Shown here: positions 6,327-13,788 of the stretch, one piece after another
Position numbering within the stretch: position 1 is the stretch's first letter
Layout of the letters: each line of letters begins with the position of its first letter
Virus record (IMG/VR): IMGVR_UViG_3300000233_000026
Coordinates: 2,850-25,582 of that record
Strand: one strand, 5' to 3'
Source of the DNA: a virus
DNA length: 22,733 nucleotides
Notes under the pieces: generated by a model
Database searches by the model: none
The model's input: the letters and a program-made list of their open reading frames with translations, nothing else
What the model was told of the DNA's origin: nothing
Program-made: the position numbers and the translations under genes

Positions 6327-6335
6327 TGGTATAAT
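6327..6335 (+). promoter_or_regulatory. Extended -10 promoter (TGGTATAAT) reading into structured RNA
   Basis: A perfect extended -10 (TG-N-TATAAT) preceded by two T-runs (6312-6317, 6321-6327). This fits the T-rich upstream pattern that replaces a -35 box in many Campylobacterota sigma-70 promoters. The predicted start is about 6342, at the 5' arm of the RNA hairpin. It is oriented opposite to the surrounding head genes. Confidence 0.6.
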
Positions 6336-6339
6336 TTTT

Positions 6340-6421
6340 TAAAAGAGCGAGTGGAAAGGTTAGGCGATACAGGCAACGCCCTGAGTCCTCCCACTTTTAA
6401 TCCTGTCAATCGGCTCTTTTA
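6340..6421 (+). ncRNA. Candidate structured RNA with predicted pseudoknot
   Basis: About 82 nt fold into nested helices. P1 is TAAAAGAGC (6340-6348) with GCTCTTTTA (6413-6421), 9 bp. P2 is AGTGG (6350-6354) with CCACT (6391-6395). P3 is AGG/UUA/GGCG (6357-6366) with CGCC/UGA/CCU (6377-6389, small bulges). The 10-nt P3 loop contains ACAGG (6369-6373), complementary to CCTGT (6402-6406) in the P2-P1 joining strand, giving a possible pseudoknot. On the plus strand it lies immediately after an extended -10 promoter and ends with a stem rich in T, like a built-in terminator. It could equally act on the minus strand as an element in the gpF-gpG intercistronic mRNA. It covers the gpF stop codon. I do not recognise the class. 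Confidence 0.5.
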
Positions 6422-7569
6422 TACATAAGCTTCCCGCTTCTTTTTTGTTCAAGCGTACTCCCACCATCGATGTAATAGAATGTTACACCTTGTGTTTTAT
6501 CTTCATTATATTCAAATAGTGCCATCGTCGCGCGCTTCCCTCCGCCCTCAGACTTAAAATACCTAAAAAGTTTTTTTACAAGTTTCTCTCGTTTTTTGTC
6601 AAATGCAATGTAAATTTCATCGGGATTTGCAATAGTTTTTGCGAATTCATCCACAAAAAGCTCTCTTCCTACGCGCTTTTTATCTTTTAGCTTATCATAT
6701 CCACCATTTCCAACAAAGAGATTCTCATCTATAGACATAGGATCACCGATCTTGTCTATGAATAGATCACCTTTTTTTACTTCAAGATCAGCATAAAATT
6801 TTTTCTTTAATTCTTCGCTTGATAGTTCTTTATATTCCCGCTTTGGTAATACGGTTGGTAGGATACCAATACTGCCATCAAGATCAATTTTTTTAATTTT
6901 CCCCACATTGCTTCCCCATCCTGGATTATATGCCCAATCGGGGGTTGCAATATCTTCTGAAGGTGTGGAAGATACGCTCCACCCCCGATTTTTTACTTGA
7001 CGTTCTGACCATGTACGCACTTCGCAGTGGCACCCCCACGCATTTATGGGGTAATTTTTCCCCCACCATGGATCCTCTTTTGGCAGAATAATCCCATTTT
7101 TTGCAAGATGGGAAGATCGCGGGTGATGCGAAAGTCCCCCTATATACTGCATATAGGGTAGATCACTCTCCATCTGTTGCCGATAGCGCGCGGTGGAGCG
7201 GGCTACGAGGGTATTTGTCTTAAAAATAGTTCTAAGCCTATTTCCCCCAATGGTAATGGTTTTTACCTCTCCCGTGCTTGGGTTTACAATATCCTTTTCC
7301 CCCCACCACCCTTTTTTCTCAAGATCGGGGATAATATTTTTCTTCCACTCTTCAAAGCCAATTCCACTCTCCATGGCAGAGGTGATGGTAGTGTGGAGAT
7401 CGTAGAGAATGTCTGCCCTCATGGCTTTAGCAGCGGTAAAACTTGTATTGTGCATCTCTTTTGCTACCTCTTGGTAGTTAAAAGAGATTTTATACCCCTT
7501 ATCCTGTAGCGTCTTTATTGCCTCTGTGGGCTTTAGGGCAAAGGAGAAGGAAGGGGAGGGAAGAGACAT
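6406..7569 (-). CDS. Mu gpF-like minor head protein with C-terminal PBECR-like nuclease domain
   Basis: A 387-aa protein. Residues about 30-195 are the Mu F / SPP1 gp7 minor head family. They comprise a helical segment, GNRLRTIFKTNTLVARSTARY (108-129), YMQYIGGLSHHPRSSHLAKNG (139-159) and NAWGCHCEVRTWS (176-188), with the conserved C-x-C. Residues about 255-387 form a separate domain: LFVDEFAKTIANPDEIYIAF, a basic strand LVKKLFRYFK, then TQGVTFYYIDGG. This layout follows the phage-Barnase/EndoU/colicin E5-D/RelE-like (PBECR) nucleases described at the C-termini of head morphogenesis proteins. The protein attaches to the portal/capsid; the extra domain may enter the host with the DNA (inference). 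It starts one base into the end of the portal gene. Confidence 0.85.
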   Translation of the reverse strand: MSLPSPSFSFALKPTEAIKTLQDKGYKISFNYQEVAKEMHNTSFTAAKAMRADILYDLHTTITSAMESGIGFEEWKKNIIPDLEKKGWWGEKDIVNPSTGEVKTITIGGNRLRTIFKTNTLVARSTARYRQQMESDLPYMQYIGGLSHHPRSSHLAKNGIILPKEDPWWGKNYPINAWGCHCEVRTWSERQVKNRGWSVSSTPSEDIATPDWAYNPGWGSNVGKIKKIDLDGSIGILPTVLPKREYKELSSEELKKKFYADLEVKKGDLFIDKIGDPMSIDENLFVGNGGYDKLKDKKRVGRELFVDEFAKTIANPDEIYIAFDKKREKLVKKLFRYFKSEGGGKRATMALFEYNEDKTQGVTFYYIDGGSTLEQKRSGKLMYKRAD

Positions 7570-8963
7570 TAGTCTTGTTCCTCTTCAAATTCTACGTCTG
7601 CTGTTCCTAGGATATAAGAACTTTGCATAGCACTATCAAGAGCGTCTTGCAGAGCTATAGTATCCAGTGTCGGATAGGCTTTATAGAGTGCATCTAATGC
7701 TTCATCAAACGTTGTCGCACTATCGACAATGTCTAAAATTTGTGTTTGAAATGATAGTGCGATAGCATTGGTATCTACTGCATTGTTTACATCATTTAGG
7801 TTTTTAATAGGCTTTGTAGCACTTAGGGCATAAATCTTTTGTAGCGAATTTGGAATAACGTTTTTTTGATCCTCTATTGGATTAACTTGGATATTATAGG
7901 TGCGTTGGATATATTCTTGTGTTGGTCGGTATCCCATATTAGTTATTCGCTCGTCACGCTCTGCGAGAGCGAGGTTTGGATCATCCTCGTCTTTAAGGCT
8001 AATGGATACGGATAACGTTGGTAGGTTATTAACCCGTTTAAATGCCTCTATCGTGCTGTTTAGGATATGCAGGAGGAGTTTTTCATCCCCCATGGCAATG
8101 TCCTCTCTTATGTTGTTATGCACATTTGTAGCGGCATACGAACCCCCACCTCTGACACTTCCTGTGAGATTCCCCCCTAAAATGCACGAATTTATCTGAT
8201 CGTCGATGTACTCTAAAATTTCCTTGAAACTACCACTTTGCGTAGCGGTTTTTATCTCTACAGAATCTTCTAAATCCACCACTGCAGCATCCCCTGCGAG
8301 CATATTGTAAAGCTCCTGCGCCATTAGGTCTTTGTCCCCATCGGTTTTTCCAACCGCCCAGGGCGAGCCGTATTTCTCTAGGAAGCGTACCCAAAATTCT
8401 AAAGAGGAATTTTTGAATTTAACATACCAAAACAGAGTTTTAACCAGTGGTTTCCCCATGGGGTTGGAGTGGTCATCCTCCCATGTTGCGTAAACAACCT
8501 TGTTTTCGGGGATAGGTTCCAATCCACCAAAGGGTCGGAAATAGAGAGTTTGGTTAAATACCAAAAACTCTTTATAACGTCTATCAATTAGCCTTGGGAT
8601 AGCGTAACCATCTTTATACTCCCAATTCAACTCATAGACACCAACCCCATGGTAGGGGATATCCAACACTTTCCTTACTGTATCATAGGGGAATATGGAT
8701 GCAAGCATGGGGGCAAATTCCTCTTTGTCCGTTTGGATAATAAGCTCTTTTTTTAGGGTTGCTGCCTTTCGGCTTCCCATTGCAGAAATAACTTTTGGAT
8801 CCCTCATAATTTTATTAATTTCGTAATCGCTTAGCCATTCCTGATGGACAGGAAGCGAATCCATAATGCTTTTTAATACGTCATTTGTGGGTGCAGCGGA
8901 CATTATCCGCTTCTCTTGTTTGGGTGCGGTATTTCTAAATACATTCACTAGCTTACTAAACAT
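7569..8963 (-). CDS. Portal protein, Mu gp29-like (DUF935 type)
   Basis: A 464-aa portal subunit through which DNA enters and leaves the capsid. Recognisable segments: SDYEINKIMRDPKVISAMGSRKAA (N-terminal, D-x-x-V-x-x-x-x-x-x-R), IPYHGVGVYELNWEYKDGY (G-x-x-x-x-E-x-x-W), LEFWVRFLEKYGSPWAVGK ('F-x-E-x-x-G-x-P-x-x-x-G'), and LGGNLTG in the wing/stem part. The ATG at 8963 overlaps the terminase stop by 8 bp and follows GAGGTTTT; longer in-frame extensions upstream lie inside the terminase gene and are rejected. Mu gp29 is about 512 aa. It sits between terminase and gpF as in Mu. Confidence 0.92.
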   Translation of the reverse strand: MFSKLVNVFRNTAPKQEKRIMSAAPTNDVLKSIMDSLPVHQEWLSDYEINKIMRDPKVISAMGSRKAATLKKELIIQTDKEEFAPMLASIFPYDTVRKVLDIPYHGVGVYELNWEYKDGYAIPRLIDRRYKEFLVFNQTLYFRPFGGLEPIPENKVVYATWEDDHSNPMGKPLVKTLFWYVKFKNSSLEFWVRFLEKYGSPWAVGKTDGDKDLMAQELYNMLAGDAAVVDLEDSVEIKTATQSGSFKEILEYIDDQINSCILGGNLTGSVRGGGSYAATNVHNNIREDIAMGDEKLLLHILNSTIEAFKRVNNLPTLSVSISLKDEDDPNLALAERDERITNMGYRPTQEYIQRTYNIQVNPIEDQKNVIPNSLQKIYALSATKPIKNLNDVNNAVDTNAIALSFQTQILDIVDSATTFDEALDALYKAYPTLDTIALQDALDSAMQSSYILGTADVEFEEEQD

Positions 8964-10659
8964 TAAAACCTCTATTTGTCTTTTGGGTGAAATTACGCAC
9001 ATTTGTACGTGGCTTGGATGTTTTGTTGGCTTTTGCCATTTTGCTAAGTCGGTACACACAGACCAGACCATCGGGCGCATCATCATGTTTACCTTCAGGG
9101 AAGTCATCCAGTTGTTGCAGCAAGATGGTCTGTTCTGTGTGGAATACTATTTGTCCATTTTCTACAACAAGCTCTAGCTCTGCTATACGCTCAAGTTTAT
9201 TGTCTGTATTACTCACCCCTTTTAGGGGCATATGGATACCTTGTTTAAATGCCTCTTCTAAAATAAAGGGCTTGAGATGGAATTGCCCACCGTTTAGTTC
9301 AAATCCAAATTTTTTACATTGGTATTTGTCTTGATAGTAGGCTATTTTTTTGGTTATCTCTTTGCTCCCAATAACCGCGTTATAGCTTTCTAGCACATAA
9401 GCAATATTACTTTTTTTATCCACCCCAAAAATAGTAATATTAGTAAAGTCAGATTTTTCGGTCTCCCCCGCAGGGTCACAATAACCGTATATTTCCATCT
9501 CCCTAAGTGCTGGGTGATAGGTGTAAAATTTAAGGGTTTCTAACTTAAAAACCTTATTGGCTTGGTCGGGACTATTTTGCATCTCCTTGGTAAACGCCCG
9601 TGGTGCTTCTATACGCTTACGCATTAGCTTATCCAGTGGTACGGCATCGCCCCATAATACCATCGCCCCATGATCCATAGAGGGCTTATTGGCGTGGTAA
9701 TACGCTGTGGCCTCCGCTAGCCCTTGTGTGGTGTAGAGTCGTGCGTATTCTTCCCACAGATCCATTCGGTTGGGAAAGGAGATGATAGCTCTGAATATGG
9801 CAGGATTCCAAAACTGTAGCTTTAACTTACGTGCCAAAACGCTATCCCTATGGAGGATTGTCCCTATGTAGAGAATATCCATAGATCCATCTACGTTCCC
9901 AAGGTTCGCGATGGCTTCATCCATCCACGCTTCAAGTTTATCCCGCTGGGTGCGACTGCGTACGTTGTCGTCATTTTCAAGATCATCAACGATGGCGAGG
10001 TCAGGGCGGTGTACGCCGTGTTTGATACCCCGTACGCGCTTTCCTGATCCGAAGCCTTTTACGCGGATTCCATTTGTGGTTACGATGTCCCCTACTTTCC
10101 ATACTTTGCCGATATTGGTTGCGTCAGGGAAATCGGCTTTGAGATTGTCATTTTCAGAGAGTTCTGCTTTGATTGCCTCTATAAGGGTTTCGGTCAACTC
10201 AATGGCATCCGAAAAAATTGTAATGAAATTTTTAAAATTGTTGACGATGCACCAAATGGGGAATACTAGGGAAACATCGGTACTTTTACCGTGTCCACGG
10301 GGGGCGGCAAGGGCGTGTTTTGTCCCCTCGTGTGTGGTGACAATACGGGCATAAATGTTTTCTAAATGCGCTTGTAACGCACTTTTTCCCGCTAAAAAAT
10401 AGTAATGAGGAAAATAGGTACGACGGAAAAAATCAAAATCTGTTTTTTGTCTCATTGTGCGTTCATCTCGTCCCATTGGGTCAAGCGTTGCGTTTGCGTG
10501 AATAGCATCTTTTAGTTCTTGCGTGTATCCATCAAGCCATTTGAGGTATTCTTTTTTGGTGATTTTTACAATGGTATCCTTGCTAACACCCTCTTTTTTG
10601 AGTGATTCTTGTGTGTCATGGAGGAGATTTTTTAACTCCTCTTGGTCAAAAAGCGACAT
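8956..10659 (-). CDS. Large terminase, Mu gp28-like
   Basis: A 567-aa DNA-packaging motor. ATPase: Walker A APRGHGKST (119-127) and Walker B DLAIVDDLE (220-228, with the catalytic acidic pair DD), then the coupling motif region ILYIGTILHRDS. Nuclease (RNase H fold): YCDPAGETEKSDF (first aspartate D394), GFELNGGQ (E453) and DDAPDGLV near residue 535 (last acidic cluster). All the acidic residues expected of an active headful nuclease are present. Size and order match Mu gp28 (551 aa). Its start overlaps the small terminase end by 14 bp. Confidence 0.95.
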   Translation of the reverse strand: MSLFDQEELKNLLHDTQESLKKEGVSKDTIVKITKKEYLKWLDGYTQELKDAIHANATLDPMGRDERTMRQKTDFDFFRRTYFPHYYFLAGKSALQAHLENIYARIVTTHEGTKHALAAPRGHGKSTDVSLVFPIWCIVNNFKNFITIFSDAIELTETLIEAIKAELSENDNLKADFPDATNIGKVWKVGDIVTTNGIRVKGFGSGKRVRGIKHGVHRPDLAIVDDLENDDNVRSRTQRDKLEAWMDEAIANLGNVDGSMDILYIGTILHRDSVLARKLKLQFWNPAIFRAIISFPNRMDLWEEYARLYTTQGLAEATAYYHANKPSMDHGAMVLWGDAVPLDKLMRKRIEAPRAFTKEMQNSPDQANKVFKLETLKFYTYHPALREMEIYGYCDPAGETEKSDFTNITIFGVDKKSNIAYVLESYNAVIGSKEITKKIAYYQDKYQCKKFGFELNGGQFHLKPFILEEAFKQGIHMPLKGVSNTDNKLERIAELELVVENGQIVFHTEQTILLQQLDDFPEGKHDDAPDGLVCVYRLSKMAKANKTSKPRTNVRNFTQKTNRGFNV

Positions 10660-11134
10660 CTAACTCATCCCCTATGGTATCAATAAGCTGTACAAACTGC
10701 GCTAAGCACTTAGGGTCACCCTGTTCTTTAATCGCTTTTCCAATAAGGTTTATGACGTGTTTAATGATTCCATGCTTATAGGCTACGGGATCCTCATGGC
10801 GGATGACACTGCGCATTTTGGTAAAGGCATCGGCAAGTTTTACGGTAAGGTCTGCTTTTTCCAATGCAGTAAGCGAAGATTCCCTTACCTCTGTGATGCT
10901 TTGGTGCATGTACTCAACAAAATTACCATAAAGATTTTCTCGTTGTGCGGGATCTACACTGAGATGTTTTACCGCGCGCAACACGTCCCAGTCTTTCCCC
11001 GCTTTTGCGTCCATGCTTTTATAATTTTGCACGGTTCTCTTAGTAATTTCGGAGATTGAGGCAATCTCATCCTCCGTTTTTCCAGCAAGGTATAGGGCGC
11101 GTGCTATCTCAATCTTTTGGTCTCTAGTAGCCAT
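10646..11134 (-). CDS. Small terminase, Mu gp27-like (DUF1804 type)
   Basis: A 162-aa protein with an N-terminal HTH (EIARALYLAGKTEDEIASIS, then EITKRTVQNYK) typical of packaging-site recognition by small terminases, followed by helices for oligomerisation (TALEKADLTVKLADAFTKM). The 'A-R-x-L-Y-x-x-G-x-x-x-x-E-I-A' beginning is characteristic of Mu gp27/DUF1804 proteins. It precedes and overlaps the large terminase gene by 14 bp, and its start abuts the gp36-like stop. It should recognise the phage end for headful packaging. Confidence 0.85.
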   Translation of the reverse strand: MATRDQKIEIARALYLAGKTEDEIASISEITKRTVQNYKSMDAKAGKDWDVLRAVKHLSVDPAQRENLYGNFVEYMHQSITEVRESSLTALEKADLTVKLADAFTKMRSVIRHEDPVAYKHGIIKHVINLIGKAIKEQGDPKCLAQFVQLIDTIGDELDVAF

Positions 11135-11517
11135 CAGATGAATCCTCTGAAATTAATGGGTTTGGTACCGTGACGAAAGGCGTTGGCTATCCCTGTACTC
11201 TTTTGGGGTTGACTTGTGGTGGTTGGGATTGTCCCCCTGCTCATCTTTGTCAACGTGGTTTCAAGCTCTTTGCGATCTTTCGGATCGTTTAGGTCGTGGA
11301 GCTTTCTGAGTTCGTAGATGGCGAGATCGACGGCGATGGTTCTTAGGTATGGTGTTGGATTCGAGGGAATTACGAGAAATGAGGAGATAAAGGCTATCGC
11401 GTCCTTGATAGCATCATCGACAATTACGGTGTCAATAACCCCTAATCCATTTAGATCACTAAGCTGTAAAAGTTCCTGATTGGAGAGCTCTTTTTGTAAA
11501 TCGGTAATGGTAATCAC
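11134..11517 (-). CDS. Mu gp36-like head protein (DUF1320 type)
   Basis: A 127-aa protein beginning MITITDLQKELSNQELLQLS. It has the DAIKDAIAFISSFLVIP helix and the VDLAIYELRKLHD motif, which together define the gp36/DUF1320 head-tail connector family. It probably forms an adaptor at the portal. The RBS AAGGAGAG lies directly before the ATG. It begins a sub-operon, since it is preceded by a 141-bp gap with a hairpin and a candidate promoter/operator. Confidence 0.85.
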   Translation of the reverse strand: MITITDLQKELSNQELLQLSDLNGLGVIDTVIVDDAIKDAIAFISSFLVIPSNPTPYLRTIAVDLAIYELRKLHDLNDPKDRKELETTLTKMSRGTIPTTTSQPQKSTGIANAFRHGTKPINFRGFI

Positions 11518-11531
11518 GACACTCTCCTTTT

Positions 11532-11562
11532 TAGGTGTTTAATAGGTGTTTAAAAACGCCTA
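11532..11562 (-). promoter_or_regulatory. Repeat/dyad upstream of gp36-like gene, with candidate -10
   Basis: Two perfect tandem 11-bp copies of TAGGTGTTTAA (11532-11542, 11543-11553, plus-strand reading). The second copy is the left half of a 20-bp near-palindrome (11543-11562, TAGGTGTTTAAAAACGCCTA, one G/T pair). On the minus strand this lies between a candidate -10 TATAAA (11585-11580) behind a T-run and the gp36 RBS, a plausible operator position. The rest of the 11518-11658 gap holds only the hairpin at 11635-11657. Confidence 0.4.
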
Positions 11563-11634
11563 GAAATGGTTAAAAACTCTTTATAGTAAAAATACTCATA
11601 CAAAGGTTTTAACAATTTTTAGGGCTATGTATGG

Positions 11635-11657
11635 ACTTCCCCTTGGGAGGGGGAAGT
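11635..11657 (-). terminator. Hairpin after the major capsid gene
   Basis: A perfect 8-bp stem (ACTTCCCC/GGGGAAGT) with a 7-nt loop, one base beyond the major capsid stop codon. In the minus direction no T-run follows; a TTTT follows on the plus side. It is more likely a 3' stabiliser, or a partial terminator that raises capsid transcript over the genes below. Confidence 0.45.
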
Positions 11658-11658
11658 T

Positions 11659-12615
11659 TTAGAGGACTTTCGCGCTGCGCATTGCTCCAACGATTGGGAT
11701 AGGAAGGGGGGTAGAATAAGAAACAAGCTTGGTCCCGTTTGGGTCTTTAACTGGGATGGGCTCCACGAAAAAAGCGGTAGCTCCCGCTCCCTCTACGTCG
11801 ATCGCCATGTATCCCATTTTCCATGGGTACGTTGTTCCCCGACCGATGATGGTTCCTTGTGGGACGGCGGGTACTTGTGTACTATTCGATGGATTGGTAT
11901 AGGTATAAGGGAATTGGGTGATGGTATAGGCACCCAACTGGATACTGTTCCCCTCTACCCGTGCATTAATGCGGGTATCGTTTGCAATGCTAACTGCCAA
12001 GTTAAAGATAAATGCAAATACGTCTTCAGCAACGAAGAACTCCATCCCCATACCGTATCCTGCTTGTGCAACTTGATTGGACATGGTGTTTAGGAGTTTT
12101 AAAACATCTCCCAACTTAGTGGAAGAATTCCACAATGAGCTAGAGATGTTGGCAATGGTTCCAAACTCTACTGTATATACGTCAGAAGCCCCCCCCTCGC
12201 TTTTGATGGCATGAGAGATTTTTCCCGTTAGGGATTGGATTGCTAAGGATTCCGTCGTAGCCTTAGTGTTGTTTTTTAGTTCTTGCATGGCGTTATTTAG
12301 AATGTAGTTTTTAGCATCCTCCCGCACCATGAGCATATCGTTAGCCTCCTTCTGGGAGATAAATTGGTTTAGCTTAATGGGCTGTGGTTCTACTACTTGT
12401 ACGTTTGTTTTTGGGTCTGCGATGGCAATGGATTGCCCATTACGCTTTACCAGTGGGCGGGATTTTGCAAATCCCTGTAACACCCCAATCCCAATCGTAG
12501 GATAGGGATGATTAAAACGTGCGGAAATAGGATAGAGGGCATCCGTAATAGGGGTTGGGTAATCCTGTAAAAATTCAACGGCATTGATAATGGCAGCAGC
12601 AGTGATAATAGACAT
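11659..12615 (-). CDS. Major capsid protein, lambda gpE-like family
   Basis: A 318-aa shell protein. The overall layout is that of the lambda E (HK97-fold) family rather than Mu gpT: a short N-terminal helix (ITAAAIINAVEFL), an E-loop region with VQVVEPQPIKLNQFISQKEA (compare the VKP-x-x-x-V-N-P stretch of lambda E), and a long acidic-to-hydrophobic A-domain. The C-terminal run KMGYMAIDVEGAGATAFFVE, then PIPVKDPNG…LPIPI, is like the 'sAPLMLLADPDEFV' end of E. It is preceded in the operon by a lambda D-like decoration gene, which supports the assignment. The RBS GGAAAAAA is close to the start. Confidence 0.85.
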   Translation of the reverse strand: MSIITAAAIINAVEFLQDYPTPITDALYPISARFNHPYPTIGIGVLQGFAKSRPLVKRNGQSIAIADPKTNVQVVEPQPIKLNQFISQKEANDMLMVREDAKNYILNNAMQELKNNTKATTESLAIQSLTGKISHAIKSEGGASDVYTVEFGTIANISSSLWNSSTKLGDVLKLLNTMSNQVAQAGYGMGMEFFVAEDVFAFIFNLAVSIANDTRINARVEGNSIQLGAYTITQFPYTYTNPSNSTQVPAVPQGTIIGRGTTYPWKMGYMAIDVEGAGATAFFVEPIPVKDPNGTKLVSYSTPLPIPIVGAMRSAKVL

Positions 12616-12624
12616 ATTTTTTCC

Positions 12625-12963
12625 TTAGTCAACAAAAAATCCCGCCTTGTGCAGTGCTTGCACAATAGCGGGTGACATAGTTGCATTACCTGCAACCAAC
12701 ACAGCATCTTCACGAACAGTACCATGCACCAGTGCGGTTCCATACTGGATAGTAGTAGAGGCGGGACACGATTCTAACAGTACTCCGTAGATAGGAGAGG
12801 TCGTATCCCATGCCTCACAGTTTCCATCCGCATTAACCTGTACAACATCCCCCTCTTTCAGGGGTGACGTGATAATGGCAATGGAAACATTACGGATAAT
12901 AGGAGGATGCCCATGCGTGTAGATGGGACCTTTGTATTCTACGGTTTCAATAATTGCATTCAT
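12625..12963 (-). CDS. Head decoration protein, lambda gpD-like
   Basis: A 112-aa protein that would trimerise on the capsid surface and stabilise the expanded shell. The sequence follows the D-family pattern: ITSPLKEGDVVQVNADGNCE ('x-x-G-x-V-L-x-x-D-G'), AWDTTSPIYGVLLESC, GTALVHGTVREDAVL ('A-x-V-x-x-G-E/R-V-x-x-x-x-L') and a C-terminal helix ALHKAGFFVD ('L-x-x-x-G-I'). Length is like lambda D (110 aa). It lies directly before the major capsid gene (9-bp gap), the lambda D-E order. Confidence 0.85.
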   Translation of the reverse strand: MNAIIETVEYKGPIYTHGHPPIIRNVSIAIITSPLKEGDVVQVNADGNCEAWDTTSPIYGVLLESCPASTTIQYGTALVHGTVREDAVLVAGNATMSPAIVQALHKAGFFVD

Positions 12964-12975
12964 TTTTTTCCTTTT

Positions 12976-13260
12976 TTAAAATTTCGTGGCATCAACGGAC
13001 ATATTTTTTGGCGTGTCCAATGGGTTGCTATTTGGAAAAACGTTATTTGGTGGAAGTGTTACGAGTGGTTTTGCCGTGTCTAAGAATGTTTTAAACTCCG
13101 CCATATCTCCCTTGCACATTTTAAGTGCGGATTCTTTTTGTTCAGGTGCAATTTTTTTTAAAGCAATTGCATTGGCTACCATCTCCTCTGCTTGTGTATC
13201 CAACAATAATTTGTTTTGCGCACGCAATGTTTCCATTTCTGCTTTTTCTTCTTCGGTCAT
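12976..13260 (-). CDS. Nested scaffold protein (Mu Z-like), in-frame internal start
   Basis: An internal ATG at codon 177 of the protease gene is preceded by a near-perfect RBS, GGAGGAG, 8 nt upstream (13275-13269). The 94-aa product begins TEEEKAEMETLRAQ and is charged and helical. In Mu the 3' part of gene I is separately expressed as the Z scaffold in the same way. The RBS and ATG are seen directly; expression is inferred from the Mu precedent. Confidence 0.7.
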   Translation of the reverse strand: MTEEEKAEMETLRAQNKLLLDTQAEEMVANAIALKKIAPEQKESALKMCKGDMAEFKTFLDTAKPLVTLPPNNVFPNSNPLDTPKNMSVDATKF

Positions 13261-13788
13261 CTTTTTTTCTCCTCCATTTGTTTTTTTGTTTGCTAGTACG
13301 TCATCGGGATCATCTCCCTTAAATAAGTCAGAGAGATCCTCTAAAAAAGGCTTATTGGTAAGGGCAACGCTATGTAGCGTCCACCCAATGTTTGCCCCAT
13401 CTTCTTGGCGGATGGTATTTGGGGCGTAGACGGGAGATAGATAACGGTACTCTCCTGCGTCTATCATCCCCTTCGCCTTATCTGTCCAAGCAATTTTTGC
13501 CAAAAGGTTTCCCTCTTCTGTTTTAAGGTTTCCTTTAGAAATCCACCCACTCGCGGGTGCAATTTCCCCGATAAGGGTTTGATGTTCGTAGTCTGCAACA
13601 ATGTCAATGCTACTGTTCTTAAAATTTTCCACCATCTGAGAAAAAGTGCCGCTGTCCATAGAAAAGCTTCCAACACTATGTCCATCCCATTTGCCTGTTG
13701 TCCCAATTACAATCCACTGATCGTCATCCTCCTTTGTAATAGAAATAGATGCTGCAATGCTAAGGGCAATCAATTTACGTTTTAACAT
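12976..13788 (-). CDS. Prohead protease, Mu protein I-like
   Basis: A 270-aa protein. The N-terminal 160 residues match the Mu-like prophage I protein: WIVIGTTGKWDGHSVGSFSM, IDIVADYEHQTLIG ('x-x-x-D-Y-x-H-Q') and ASGWISKGNL, then GMIDAGEYRYLSPVY ('A-x-x-x-I-x-x-x-x-Y-R-Y-x-S-P-x-F') and LHSVALTNKPFL ('L-x-x-x-A-L-T-N-x-P'). This domain matures the capsid. The C-terminal 94 residues form a charged helical scaffold (EKAEMETLRAQNKLLL…) with its own RBS and start (see 12976-13260). It overlaps the preceding gp37-like gene by 7 bp. Catalytic residues are not assigned. Confidence 0.88.
   Translation of the reverse strand: MLKRKLIALSIAASISITKEDDDQWIVIGTTGKWDGHSVGSFSMDSGTFSQMVENFKNSSIDIVADYEHQTLIGEIAPASGWISKGNLKTEEGNLLAKIAWTDKAKGMIDAGEYRYLSPVYAPNTIRQEDGANIGWTLHSVALTNKPFLEDLSDLFKGDDPDDVLANKKTNGGEKKMTEEEKAEMETLRAQNKLLLDTQAEEMVANAIALKKIAPEQKESALKMCKGDMAEFKTFLDTAKPLVTLPPNNVFPNSNPLDTPKNMSVDATKF

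Noticed and set aside
6340-6421. tRNA or tmRNA-like gene
   Set aside because: No T-loop consensus, anticodon arm or CCA-like acceptor end on either strand; the fold is different.
7569-9107. Longer portal ORF starting at 9107
   Set aside because: The extra 48 residues lie inside the terminase reading frame and lack portal features; ATG 8963 has an RBS and the usual short overlap.
9911-10354. Plus-strand ORF (147 aa) within the large terminase
   Set aside because: Antisense to conserved terminase motifs, serine/arginine-rich composition without domain features; a shadow frame.
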